Source: a virus
Strand: one strand, 5' to 3'
Length of the DNA: 44,049 nucleotides
IMG/VR virus record: IMGVR_UViG_3300042731_005931
Coordinates: 1 to 44,049 of that record
The notes beneath the pieces were generated by a model, which was not told where the DNA came from, searched no databases, and was given only the letters and a program-made list of their open reading frames with translations. How positions within the stretch are numbered: position 1 is the stretch's first letter; each line of letters starts with the position of its first letter. Both the position numbers and the translations under genes were made by a program. Positions 23,327-31,706 of this stretch are shown here, one piece after another.

Positions 23327-23443
23327 TTAGCCCTCAAATAAGCGATACCAATTTTTCCCTTGCACTTTTATTTTATCCTCTTTTTTGCTCCAAGGATAAA
23401 TTGTAATGATTTTTCCGTTTAGAGCATTTTTATATTTTGTCAT
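23327..23443 (-). CDS. Tiny protein upstream of nuclease (38 aa)
   Basis: It opens MTKYKNALNGKIITIYPWSK and ends NWYRLFEG, with a beta-hairpin pattern. It starts right after TATA-like sequences and shortly after the capsid terminator, making it the first gene of the nuclease operon. Function unknown. Confidence 0.5.
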   Translation of the reverse strand: MTKYKNALNGKIITIYPWSKKEDKIKVQGKNWYRLFEG

Positions 23444-23467
23444 AAACCTTATATAATTTTTGAAGAT

Positions 23468-23477
23468 TATATAAAGA
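23468..23477 (-). promoter_or_regulatory. TATA-box-like promoter for nuclease operon
   Basis: On the minus strand the sequence reads CTTTATATAATC. Its centre lies about 29 bases upstream of the ATG at 23443, the distance expected for an archaeal promoter with a nearly leaderless transcript. A second TATA-like TTATATAAGG lies closer to the ATG. Confidence 0.45.
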
Positions 23478-23500
23478 AAAAAGAAAAGGGTTTAATCCCT
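23474..23500 (-). terminator. Terminator after major capsid gene
   Basis: On the minus strand AGGG, loop ATTAAA, CCCT is followed by TTTTCTTTTTTC just after the capsid stop. The weak stem plus long T-tract fits either a weak bacterial or an archaeal T-rich terminator. Confidence 0.5.
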
Positions 23501-23504
23501 AATC

Positions 23505-24839
23505 TTAGGCTGGATTGACTACGTGCCCAATTGCGTTTGTATCTAATTCACCAATAGCGACATATGCCCATTGGTCAATACGATAGCTGTTACAGTTGGT
23601 TTGGAAGAATTTATAGGTTTTTGGTTTTTGTCCAAAGACACAACCTACTGCTCTTCGTGAATCAATGACAATTGCAACTTCTTGGTTAGCCAAGTCAGTG
23701 CAAGAGTTAGCTCCGCAATATTCAATGACTTTTAAGCCAGCCATCTTTTTCAGTCGCCCTTCATCATCAAAGGAAATATCTCCCATCCAAGGCATAGGGG
23801 TAGGGGTTTGCATTCTCTTGAAGATTGCAGCGACAGTTGGACTAAGAATCAAATAGTCAGGATTATACGGGCTAGTTCCTTCTCTCATACTAGCGACAAG
23901 GTTATGTATAGCGTTATATAAATTAACTAATGAAGCATCAGTGCAACAGCTTCCGCTAATACTTGGTGTGCAGCTTAAATCAGCAGGTAAAGTTTCTGTA
24001 GTTCCAGGCGTGGCTGTCTCTAGTTCAGAATAAATTTGTGCATCAAACCATTGTGCCCAAGAAGCAGCCATACTTTTTAGATATGAATCCATTAGAATAG
24101 AGCCTACATCCCAAATATCCTTGTCACAGACTATTGCTTCAAGGTTGTATTGTTTAAGAGTTAAGCTGTATGTGCTGAAAGATATACTGGCACAAGAAGC
24201 ACATTCACAAGCACCTAAGCTTGATGGGTCTCCAAATGAGCCAAAAGCTCGAATTTGAACACCTAGACCTTGTCCAGGATTTATAGAAATTCCCTTGACG
24301 CAAATTCTCATCAAATCAGCAGTGCAAACGAAAGTTTCCCAAACAATTTTGGCATACACATCATCAGGACTCCAAGATGAAACTACATCATCACAACCTG
24401 AATCAGAATTTGTATTGCCCCAAAGTCCGTCAAGTCCACATTCTTTCCACTGTTGGTCTTCGTAAATTTGAAATCGCATTTTCTCTGCGGTTTCTCTTTT
24501 GTTGATGTATTGAGATTTAGTCTCAAACTCTTCGTTACGTTTCTTGTAATTTTGATAAAATTTAACTTGTGGTGCATTTTCAATATTTTGTTCTTCGCCT
24601 TTCTCTCCAATTTCAGGTTTTGGTCTGTGTTCAGGGTGTTCTTTAAAGTATTCTTCTTGCCATTGCTCTTTTAGTTTAGCTTCTTCAGCTTCTTTTTCTA
24701 ATCGAGCTTCTTCTAGTTTTTCTTCCTCAAGAGCAGCTTGTTTCTTTTTAAGGTCTCTTAATTTAATTTCTTTGTTAAGAGACTCTTCATATTCTGCTAG
24801 CTCTTCTTCAGACATTTCGTCTATTTTTTTATCGGTCAT
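23505..24839 (-). CDS. Major capsid protein (HK97-like) with N-terminal scaffold-like region
   Basis: A 444-residue protein. Residues 1-100 are a highly charged coiled coil (SEEELAEYEESLNKEIKLRD and onward), like a delta/scaffold domain removed on maturation. The rest has HK97-type features: a spine-like GVQIRAFGSFG, the E-loop-like cysteine-rich segment, PDYLILSPTVAAIFKRM and a late VAIVIDSRRAVGCVFG block. The globular part holds many cysteines (ACECASCAS, SGSCC, CGANSC), which is uncommon for a capsid and may mean disulfides or metal clips. It follows the putative protease gene as in HK97-type heads. Confidence 0.85.
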   Translation of the reverse strand: MTDKKIDEMSEEELAEYEESLNKEIKLRDLKKKQAALEEEKLEEARLEKEAEEAKLKEQWQEEYFKEHPEHRPKPEIGEKGEEQNIENAPQVKFYQNYKKRNEEFETKSQYINKRETAEKMRFQIYEDQQWKECGLDGLWGNTNSDSGCDDVVSSWSPDDVYAKIVWETFVCTADLMRICVKGISINPGQGLGVQIRAFGSFGDPSSLGACECASCASISFSTYSLTLKQYNLEAIVCDKDIWDVGSILMDSYLKSMAASWAQWFDAQIYSELETATPGTTETLPADLSCTPSISGSCCTDASLVNLYNAIHNLVASMREGTSPYNPDYLILSPTVAAIFKRMQTPTPMPWMGDISFDDEGRLKKMAGLKVIEYCGANSCTDLANQEVAIVIDSRRAVGCVFGQKPKTYKFFQTNCNSYRIDQWAYVAIGELDTNAIGHVVNPA

Positions 24840-24841
24840 AA

Positions 24842-25657
24842 CTAATCCTCCAATAAAGTTTCTTTTAATTTTTTTATTCTTTTAATCTGTTCTTCTCTCT
24901 TTTGTTTAATAATAGAATCCTCTTCAGATTCATGGTTATCATCTTTCAATTGTTCTAAGAGATTTTGGTCTATTTTAGAAAGGTCACATTCACAAGCATT
25001 TCCACTGCGTATTCCACAGCCATCTTTATCTCCGCATCTCCCTTGAAGCACTGTAGAAACACAGAATGGAATTATGTTAGTTAATACTGGCACAAGGTCG
25101 TCTTTTCCATAACCTTCTTTTTTCCAATCAGCTTCTTTCGGTAATTCTGATGTTGGAACAAATTTTCTTTGTGCAAAGTATGTAACAGATACGTTTGGAA
25201 TTTGTCCTGCCATGCTACAAAGTTCTATGTATGCTTGCCATGCTTCTGCAAATTTAGTTCTATTATGTATTACAAGTTCCATTGACACAGCTTTTGAAGC
25301 TTCATCATATTTGACATTTTTATGATAACCTATAAAGTAAGTAATATCAGTTTGCATTAAAAAAAATCCAGTAGAAGTTCCCATATGATTTATGTCATGT
25401 AAAGTTCCATTCCATTGTTTATATGATTTCTGTAATACTTCTTTAGGAAGAAATCCGCCATTCATAAAGCGGTCTCCTATAACTGCTATCATATTAGTAT
25501 CTTTTCCTGGCATTGCAGAGCCTTCTTGATTTTCTTGTGACTCTTTAACTTGATGTTTAATGTGTAGTTCAGCAGAGGAACTAAATAATTCATAGCCTTT
25601 AATTTTCATAGCAATAATTAAATTATTTATATACTTTTCTTTAGACTTATCAGACAT
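24842..25657 (-). CDS. Putative prohead protease / scaffold protein
   Basis: The ATG at 25657 is chosen (AAGG ten bases upstream), giving 271 residues. The N-terminal region has GTLHDINHMGTSTG and FIGYHKNVKYDEASKAVSMEL, then QIPNVSVTYFAQR, a plausible His/Ser arrangement of an HK97-type or XkdF-like protease. The C-terminal 60 residues are a charged coiled coil (EEQIKRIKKLKETLLE). A cysteine cluster (CGDKDGCG, CECD) near residue 225 may bind metal. Position directly before the capsid gene supports this. Catalytic residues are not proven. Confidence 0.55.
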   Translation of the reverse strand: MSDKSKEKYINNLIIAMKIKGYELFSSSAELHIKHQVKESQENQEGSAMPGKDTNMIAVIGDRFMNGGFLPKEVLQKSYKQWNGTLHDINHMGTSTGFFLMQTDITYFIGYHKNVKYDEASKAVSMELVIHNRTKFAEAWQAYIELCSMAGQIPNVSVTYFAQRKFVPTSELPKEADWKKEGYGKDDLVPVLTNIIPFCVSTVLQGRCGDKDGCGIRSGNACECDLSKIDQNLLEQLKDDNHESEEDSIIKQKREEQIKRIKKLKETLLED

Positions 25658-25662
25658 AATAA

Positions 25663-26172
25663 TCAATCCTTTTTGCTTAATAATTTTTTATGACGTTTAT
25701 CTTGAATTGATGGAGTAAATATTGTTTCTTCTAAACTCATACCATTTTTAGGAATTTTGCCTTCTTTTTTTAATTGCCTACTTTTTTCTTTTGAAGTTAG
25801 CCATTGATTTGCAATCCATTCTTCAGGCGGTTTAACATAAGGTTTTAGCATACGTTTAAATTCTTCAGGATGGTCAAATGCTTTATCAAGTGTCCAAAAG
25901 AAAACATCTCTATAAGCTGTATCTTTTGTTACCATCCAAAGTAATGCTTGACCATAACCAAGTGTCATATCTTTCTGCCATTTTCCGCCTTTAGGATTAA
26001 ATTGACTCGCTCCAAGTATAACAAGCTGATTTAAATTTGCAATAACGGGATTTTGGGTGTATTGTAAATCGTTAGCTATCATTTCCATGTCTCGTTTACA
26101 TGTTTTATAGCCTAATTTTAACAGCATGCGAAAGACTTTTTTTAGTTTTTCACCGTGAACTATATCTGCCAT
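25663..26172 (-). CDS. Hypothetical head-region protein (169 aa)
   Basis: Not recognised. It is helical, with aromatic-rich segments (GQALLWMVTKDTAYRDVFFW) and a basic C-terminus. It lies in the head gene block, two bases from its upstream neighbour, so it is probably a head morphogenesis or internal protein. Confidence 0.55.
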   Translation of the reverse strand: MADIVHGEKLKKVFRMLLKLGYKTCKRDMEMIANDLQYTQNPVIANLNQLVILGASQFNPKGGKWQKDMTLGYGQALLWMVTKDTAYRDVFFWTLDKAFDHPEEFKRMLKPYVKPPEEWIANQWLTSKEKSRQLKKEGKIPKNGMSLEETIFTPSIQDKRHKKLLSKKD

Positions 26173-26174
26173 GC

Positions 26175-26777
26175 CTACTTACCTTTCTTTTTTGTGGCTC
26201 TTTCCGTGTTCTTTTTTATAGCTTCTTTTTTAGCTTCTGTAAATTTTGCTTTTGTTTCAGGGTCATTCATCAGTTTTTCAAATTCTGCTTCAAAGAGATT
26301 TTCTTCATCCTCAATACCTTTTCTAGCTGGAACTATATGTTTAGCCTTGAGGCTTTTAAATCTATTTGCAAGATATTCTCTAGTGCGTATAGCAGATTCA
26401 CAGTATTCTTCATATCTATGTGTTATTTGTCCTTCCAATGCTTTTAAGCTATTTTTATAATTTGTTAATTGGTCATCAAAGAATTTTAATGCTTTTTTCT
26501 TATCATGTTCAGGGTAACTCATTACATTAGGAATTAAAGTTACTGTAACGGGCAATTTGATTTGTCCGCTTTGAATTTTTTTTCTATCTGTATTAAGTTT
26601 ATTAATTATATATTCAAATTGAGCTTTTTGTTTTAATAAAGCTGCATATCTATTTGATGTTTCTACTAGCTCCTGAAAATATTGAGCCTCAACTTGCATC
26701 AATGGTTTAACAGGTGCTTTTTTCTTTATTTCAGCCTTATCTTTAGATTTTGTAGTATTTGCTCTTCTTCTAGCCAT
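26175..26777 (-). CDS. Basic coiled-coil protein in head operon (200 aa)
   Basis: Both termini are strongly basic (MARRRANTTKSKDKAEIKKK; ATKKKGK) and the middle is long amphipathic helix (SNRYAALLKQKAQFEYIINK). It could be an internal scaffold or DNA-associated head protein. A clear AGAGGT site precedes the ATG. No family recognised. Confidence 0.6.
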   Translation of the reverse strand: MARRRANTTKSKDKAEIKKKAPVKPLMQVEAQYFQELVETSNRYAALLKQKAQFEYIINKLNTDRKKIQSGQIKLPVTVTLIPNVMSYPEHDKKKALKFFDDQLTNYKNSLKALEGQITHRYEEYCESAIRTREYLANRFKSLKAKHIVPARKGIEDEENLFEAEFEKLMNDPETKAKFTEAKKEAIKKNTERATKKKGK

Positions 26778-26812
26778 ATTTTTACCTCTTTTTAATTATT
26801 ATGACAAGATAT

Positions 26813-26971
26813 TTATGCATCCTTGGTTTTTAGTAATTTATATTGTTCTTTAGTCATTCTGACTTGTCCACCATAATCATCTGTTATGGTTACTTTATTC
26901 TCATTGTCAGAAATATCTACTACGGGGCAACAGCCTCCTTTTGGATTTCCACATAATACAATTTTTGTCAT
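26813..26971 (-). CDS. Conserved tiny phage protein with CCP motif (52 aa)
   Basis: It starts MTKIVLCGNPKGGCCPVVDI, then TITDDYGGQVRMTKEQYKLL. The pattern C-x-GGCCP-(V/T) followed by ITDDYGG-V-MT is shared by a widespread short protein family of phages and bacteria with unknown function. It sits between head-tail joining and head genes, where it may be a virion or regulatory peptide. Confidence 0.65.
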   Translation of the reverse strand: MTKIVLCGNPKGGCCPVVDISDNENKVTITDDYGGQVRMTKEQYKLLKTKDA

Positions 26972-26983
26972 TTTTTCTACCTC

Positions 26984-27403
26984 TTAATAATATTGTTTTA
27001 GCATGACTTCTTTAAATAATTTATCCCGCTCTCTAAGAGTCCTCCAAACAGCCCATCTTATATATGGTAAAAAAGCTCTTTTACCACTACTGCTCGTATA
27101 TATTCTAGGATTTTCAGGTGTGCCGATTGGAATAAATCTATTTAATCCAAATTCTAATATTTCAGGATATGCTACTCCTTGTTCATTTTTGACTGGACAT
27201 AGTATAATTATGTTTGAGCCACTTAATTTATAATGAATGCCACGAATCAATTTTCCAGTTTTCCTTGGAGCTACATATTTTGCTCTATTAGTTACTTTTA
27301 TTGCGAATGCTTCATTAAATACATTTGATTCTAAATCTTTTATTAATTTTTTATTTTTTTGAATAAGTTCTTTAAGCCCATTAATTCTTATTTGTATCTG
27401 CAT
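26984..27403 (-). CDS. HK97 gp10-like head-tail / minor tail protein
   Basis: The internal ATG at 27403 (139 aa) is chosen because the longer TTG form overlaps the portal gene more. The region AKYVAPRKTGKLIRGIHYKL matches the HK97-gp10 signature (ArxxaPvdTGxLrxSI), and a later YPEILEFGLNRFIP supplies the YaxxvEfGT-like block. It is predicted to act in head-tail joining. Gene order (directly after portal, before capsid) differs from HK97, where gp10 follows the capsid. Confidence 0.7.
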   Translation of the reverse strand: MQIQIRINGLKELIQKNKKLIKDLESNVFNEAFAIKVTNRAKYVAPRKTGKLIRGIHYKLSGSNIIILCPVKNEQGVAYPEILEFGLNRFIPIGTPENPRIYTSSSGKRAFLPYIRWAVWRTLRERDKLFKEVMLKQYY

Positions 27404-28874
27404 TTTTATCTTGCTCTTTAAGTATCTCTTCGCCAAGTTTCTTTTCTCTAGCTATTTGTGCTTTGCGTTTTTGAATCATAATTTTCTGTGATGCAGTAAG
27501 TTGAGATTTATATAAATCTAAGTCCTCTATAGCTTGTTCTTCTTTATCTTTTTTCTTTTCTTTTTCTTGTGGCTGTGTAATAGGCTCTTTAGCATCTATT
27601 TTTTTATCAGGCTCTAATTTAATTTGTCCATCATTAAAGATTCTTCTTGCTTCTCGCATGTCTATGAATCCGCCTGCTCCACGAATACCATTATACGCCA
27701 TCTCTGCTGCACGAACTTTTTTCTCAAGAATGTCAGCTTCAGATAATTCATCAATATAAATAGGATTCCAAATAATTTCATAGTTATTCCAAGAACGCCC
27801 ATGAGCTTTAAGAATCATACGGTATAATCGCTCCAAGAGAGGATTATAATCTAATTCTTGGTCATCTTTTAAATCCTTAACATAATCGCCAGTTCCAATT
27901 TCAGCTCCAGTAACTTTACCTATTTGTATTCCAGTAAGAATATGTGTAGGCATAAAAAACGAAGCTGCTATAGATAGTATTAAATAATCATAAAATGGTT
28001 TTGGGTCTATTGCTTGTGGTGCAATTGCTTTTATTTCTGCTTCTTCTTTTCCGTATATATATGCTCCTGGGTGCTTGTTTACTATAGTCTCCCATCTTTT
28101 AATTTCGCTATCATTTGCATCATCTAGCCCTATATCTAAAAGTCCATGTGCAAACCAAGCAAGTATTTCTCCAGTAGCTATGTCAACATTGACTGAAGAA
28201 CGTATAATGTTACGAAGTAAATTAACTTTTGAATTTCCAAATTCTCTAAATAATTGGTCATTAGTCATATGAATAATTCTATCTGGATAAATCCATATGT
28301 CCTCACCACTATCTGTATCTACATAATGAAATGATTTAATTAAATTATTCTCATCCTGTTTTCTTTTTGGATTAAACCCGATTTCTGTAATACATTGACT
28401 TTTCAATAAATTTAATTTGTAAGGGATTGCACCTTCTGAAGGCGGGTTTGCTAAATTATTTTTTTCATCTTTATCAAATGTGATTAATAGATAACCATCT
28501 CCAGCTACAAATGCAGCTACTCTGAGACGTAACCACAAAGCTTTTAGATTGTTTCTTCGAGAAAAGTTCTCAATATGTTGTAAATCAATTTTAACAGGTT
28601 TTTTTGTCTTATCAATATGTTCTATTTTATGCCAAGCTCTGATAGAATCTTTAGCTTTTTTTCTAGCACCTTTCATAAATAAAGGGCATTGTTCTGCTAC
28701 TGATATACACTTTTCAACTGTTAGTTTTTTAGTGAAAGGGTTATGTTTTTGTTCAGGAAAACCAGTATCTCCAGCTACAAGGACTTCTTCTTTTCTTCCT
28801 TTCTTTATATCCTCTTTAGTCGGAGCAATATAATTTTGCCATACATTTCTTAAACGGTCTCCTAAAGTAGCCAT
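27381..28874 (-). CDS. Portal protein
   Basis: A 497-residue protein directly downstream of terminase. Segments typical of the DUF1073/gp6-type portal include YPDRIIHMTNDQLFREFGNS, the ATGEILAWFAHGLLDIG wing-to-stem region, and LILSIAASFFMPTHILTG with GAEIGTGDYVKDLKD near the clip. The C-terminal 80 residues are highly charged helix (KEKKKDKEEQAIEDLD). It forms the dodecameric DNA channel at the head vertex. Confidence 0.88.
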   Translation of the reverse strand: MATLGDRLRNVWQNYIAPTKEDIKKGRKEEVLVAGDTGFPEQKHNPFTKKLTVEKCISVAEQCPLFMKGARKKAKDSIRAWHKIEHIDKTKKPVKIDLQHIENFSRRNNLKALWLRLRVAAFVAGDGYLLITFDKDEKNNLANPPSEGAIPYKLNLLKSQCITEIGFNPKRKQDENNLIKSFHYVDTDSGEDIWIYPDRIIHMTNDQLFREFGNSKVNLLRNIIRSSVNVDIATGEILAWFAHGLLDIGLDDANDSEIKRWETIVNKHPGAYIYGKEEAEIKAIAPQAIDPKPFYDYLILSIAASFFMPTHILTGIQIGKVTGAEIGTGDYVKDLKDDQELDYNPLLERLYRMILKAHGRSWNNYEIIWNPIYIDELSEADILEKKVRAAEMAYNGIRGAGGFIDMREARRIFNDGQIKLEPDKKIDAKEPITQPQEKEKKKDKEEQAIEDLDLYKSQLTASQKIMIQKRKAQIAREKKLGEEILKEQDKNADTNKN

Positions 28875-28883
28875 ATTTTCACC

Positions 28884-30161
28884 TTAAAAATCCCAAAGAT
28901 TACGCTTTGCATAACCTACTAATGAATGTTTTTTAAAGCTCCTGAATCCAGTAAGTCCATAGCCAAGTGCATCAGGAGCATCATCATCTTCTTCTACAGG
29001 TTTCTCAGTATTTTTTTTATAACGGTATGCTTGCATTTGAGCTATAAGATTTCTGCATAACGCATCAATGTGCAATTTATTGTTTTTTAATAGTCCTTTG
29101 ATTTTCCCGATTCTACCATCTACATCTCTTTCAGATTTAATGGCAGGCACTCCTAAATCAGAAGCTTGCACTATTAAATCAGGTTTTGAAGCATCAATGT
29201 AAACTTTTTTAAAGTGGAAGTCATTATGAAAATCTTTAATTTTTTCAGCCACTTGGGGCGTTGTCATACCTTTTTCAAAATGTTCTTTTAATACTATTAT
29301 ATCTTTATCCTCAGTAATTGCTATAGCTAATATACAAGTAGCGTGCCTGTGCCCCCAATCAACGCCACAGACAGTATATTTATAAGCTTTGAAATTTTTA
29401 TAATTTCCTACATGTTTTTCTGGATTAAAGTTTTTGTAAATCTGTCCTGCGTATGCTCCCCATTTACCATTAAGAAAACGAAGAATCCAATCCTCATCTA
29501 AATTTTGTTCTGTGCTTTTAATAAATTTAACATATTGTGGTAGAAGCACATTATCATATGTAGTTGTTTCTACAGTATAATGTTCTTCTGTCGCATTAAC
29601 AAAGAAATTTTGATAAATCCAATGGGATTGACTTCCAGGATTCGTAGTAAGTAATAAGAATGTATTTTCAAGATGTCCTCCTGAAATTCTTTGAATCAAT
29701 TGTTTATAGATTGTTTCATCAATTTCAATTGGCTCATCTAATATTGCAAAATCCAAAGTATAACCTCTAATTTTTTCCTCTTTATCACAGGATTTAAACA
29801 TTACTTCTGACCCATTCCAAAAAATAGCTTTCATATCTCCTTTACTAAATTTCATTCGAGCTAATTGAATTGGAATATTATTTTTATCCAGCACATCTTG
29901 ATAATATTTTAATTCTTGCTGAAATACTTTAAAAACAACATCTGTTAATTGCGGTGTAGTTAATGAGCCAATGAATCCTTGACAGCCAGGATTTTTAATA
30001 CAAGTTATAATTGCCACATGAGCAGCAAGAAGAGTTTTTCCTGCTCGGACAGCTCCAGAATAAAGAATGTATCTAAATTTTTTCGTAGCTTCAAATATTT
30101 CTAGCTGTTGTGGCAAAAATCTTCTTTCTATGTTATCTATTATATTAATGTGCCCTCCCAT
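28884..30161 (-). CDS. terL: Terminase large subunit
   Basis: A 425-residue packaging motor. Walker A is SGAVRAGKT (residues 35-43), Walker B FAILDE (138-143) and the coupling motif TTNPG (172-176). The nuclease domain has GVDWGH (Asp268), YIDASKPDL (Asp323) and DDDAPDALGY (about 392-401), the three acidic clusters of the RNase H-like fold. It begins the minus-strand late block next to a divergent promoter region. The length and motifs fit the Terminase_6/PBSX-type group. Confidence 0.95.
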   Translation of the reverse strand: MGGHINIIDNIERRFLPQQLEIFEATKKFRYILYSGAVRAGKTLLAAHVAIITCIKNPGCQGFIGSLTTPQLTDVVFKVFQQELKYYQDVLDKNNIPIQLARMKFSKGDMKAIFWNGSEVMFKSCDKEEKIRGYTLDFAILDEPIEIDETIYKQLIQRISGGHLENTFLLLTTNPGSQSHWIYQNFFVNATEEHYTVETTTYDNVLLPQYVKFIKSTEQNLDEDWILRFLNGKWGAYAGQIYKNFNPEKHVGNYKNFKAYKYTVCGVDWGHRHATCILAIAITEDKDIIVLKEHFEKGMTTPQVAEKIKDFHNDFHFKKVYIDASKPDLIVQASDLGVPAIKSERDVDGRIGKIKGLLKNNKLHIDALCRNLIAQMQAYRYKKNTEKPVEEDDDAPDALGYGLTGFRSFKKHSLVGYAKRNLWDF

Positions 30162-30203
30162 TCCCGAAATGCTTTCGCTCCTAGTTTACCATCAAACAAA
30201 TTT

Positions 30204-30211
30204 TATATAAA
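30204..30211 (-). promoter_or_regulatory. TATA-like promoter of late (terminase) operon
   Basis: The minus strand reads GCATTTATATAAAA. Its centre is about 46 bases upstream of the terL ATG, leaving about a 20-base leader if transcription starts 26 bases downstream. No matching bacterial -35/-10 pair stands out. Confidence 0.4.
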
Positions 30212-30292
30212 TGCATTAATATAAGGTTTTAAATAAAATCAATGTATATAAACTTAACGGTTTGCAGTGGTTTTTGGGGATAAAAAGGTAGC

Positions 30293-30300
30293 TTTATATA
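30293..30300 (+). promoter_or_regulatory. TATA-like promoter of the divergent plus-strand operon
   Basis: GATAAAAAGGTAGC precedes TTTATATA; the upstream purine-rich run could be a BRE. Its centre is about 29 bases from ATG 30326, implying a leaderless or near-leaderless transcript. A second TATATAAAC lies at 30245-30253. Confidence 0.45.
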
Positions 30301-30325
30301 TGATGAGCACGCATAAGTAAGGTTG

Positions 30326-30805
30326 ATGACAGTTGCACAAGAAAAGAGATGGAAAGCGGAAGCAGAGATTATTAAAAAACTCAATAAAATTCCGTCTAGT
30401 CGAGAAATGCAACGTATTTTAAAAGAAGATTATGGTATAGTGGCTAATCATAACACTATTAATGCAGATTTAAAGAATGACCTTGAAGCATTGACTACAG
30501 AAGAATACAATAATCAAAAAGCAGGCATTTTAAAAATGATTGATGATGAGATTAACATCGCTCACAGTATTTCTCAAAAATCTGGAGATGCGGAATTACA
30601 GCTTAAAGCCATGAATACTGTTTCTAAGCTAAGTAAAACTAAATCTGAAATTCTTATTAAGTTTAAAAAGGCACAAGCACAATTATCGAAAGAGGATAAG
30701 CCTGAAATAAATGTTTATATAGGTGAGCCTAAAAAAATAGACATGGAAAAATTCAGGAAACTTGAAGGAGAAATAAAAGATGAAGAAACTGAGCAATCTT
30801 ATTAA
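30326..30805 (+). CDS. Putative terminase small subunit
   Basis: A 159-residue protein with an N-terminal helix-turn-helix-like segment (SSREMQRILKEDYGIVANHN, then TINADLKNDLEAL), a long central helical region and a charged tail. This is the form of DNA-binding small terminases, and it is adjacent to terL, though divergently transcribed. ATG 30326 is preferred over TTG 30323. Assignment by architecture and position; a transcriptional regulator is the alternative. Confidence 0.55.
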   Translation: MTVAQEKRWKAEAEIIKKLNKIPSSREMQRILKEDYGIVANHNTINADLKNDLEALTTEEYNNQKAGILKMIDDEINIAHSISQKSGDAELQLKAMNTVSKLSKTKSEILIKFKKAQAQLSKEDKPEINVYIGEPKKIDMEKFRKLEGEIKDEETEQSY

Positions 30806-31010
30806 AAAGTTAAAAGAATATTTACCTATAACAAGAAAGATATATAAAGAAGATATGAAAAATTTTTTTATTATTATAAATGGTATAAAACAAAGCGAAG
30901 CACAACATTCTCAAATGGAGATGAATCTTATTCAGCAATTAGATTCTTTAAAATCTAAAAAGCCTTCTTCGGATTCAAAAGAAAAAAATCCATCGTCTTT
31001 TTATGCATAG
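30780..31010 (+). CDS. Hypothetical basic helical protein (76 aa)
   Basis: A short helical protein with a Lys-rich N-terminus (MKKLSNLIKKLKEYLPITRK) and a Ser/Lys-rich tail. It overlaps the upstream gene by 26 bases with a GGAG site. Not recognised. Confidence 0.5.
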   Translation: MKKLSNLIKKLKEYLPITRKIYKEDMKNFFIIINGIKQSEAQHSQMEMNLIQQLDSLKSKKPSSDSKEKNPSSFYA

Positions 31011-31045
31011 GGGGAGATATTATAGCACAACCTAATCCACATTTA

Positions 31046-31699
31046 ATGTTAAAAAAAGATTTAGTTAAATATATGAGTGGCAGATGTAAACATCGTCATA
31101 CTTATGCAGAGCATCCTGGGTGTTGGTGGAAAGAGCAAGGCAGAAAACCTGTTATTGGATTTATAGATATTGAAACTAGCAATCTTGATGCTAATTATGG
31201 ATTTATTATTACTTATTGTATTCTTAATGATGATACTGGAGAAATTATTGAAGATAAAATAAATATACAAGATATAAGAAACGGAGATTTTGATAAGCAT
31301 TTTTGTAAACAATTGATTAAAGATATGCTTAAATTTGATGTGCTTATGGGGTATTGGTCAACAGGTTTTGATATTCCTTATATTAGAGCACGCTGTCTAA
31401 AATGGAAATTAGAATTTCCTGTTTTTAAAACTATAGAACATAAAGATGTTTATTACATGGTTAAAAGACTTTTAAAGTTAAATCGAAATTCTTTAGAAAC
31501 AGCTTGTGCACATTTTGGGATTAAAGGTAAAAATCATGTGCATGGCGACAAGTGGATAGTAGCTGTAATGTGTGACGGGGAAAAGCAGAAAAAGGCAATG
31601 CAATATATTATTGACCACAATAGACGAGATGTTATCATACTCAGAAAACTATATCATAAACTTAAAGCATATGATAGAGGACAGACTAAATCTATTTAG
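31046..31699 (+). CDS. RNase H-fold 3'-5' exonuclease-like protein
   Basis: A 217-residue DEDD exonuclease-like protein. Motif I is IGFIDIETSNLD, motif II GYWSTGFDIPYIRARC, and motif III lies in DHNRRDVIILRKLYHKL (HxxxD type). CKHRHTYAEHPGCWW near the N-terminus has Cys/His residues that may bind zinc. The first ATG is 31046, but no ribosome site precedes it. GGGGGAG (31010-31016) lies five bases before an in-frame ATA at 31022, which would add IAQPNPHL. The exonuclease is separate from the one in PolA and may serve repair or recombination. Confidence 0.8.
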   Translation: MLKKDLVKYMSGRCKHRHTYAEHPGCWWKEQGRKPVIGFIDIETSNLDANYGFIITYCILNDDTGEIIEDKINIQDIRNGDFDKHFCKQLIKDMLKFDVLMGYWSTGFDIPYIRARCLKWKLEFPVFKTIEHKDVYYMVKRLLKLNRNSLETACAHFGIKGKNHVHGDKWIVAVMCDGEKQKKAMQYIIDHNRRDVIILRKLYHKLKAYDRGQTKSI

Positions 31700-31706
31700 G
31701 GATAAC

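Noticed and set aside
24383-24610. Minus-strand frame in the capsid coiled-coil region
   Set aside because: Alternative frame of a Lys/Glu-rich coding region; the capsid frame continues through with clear domain features.
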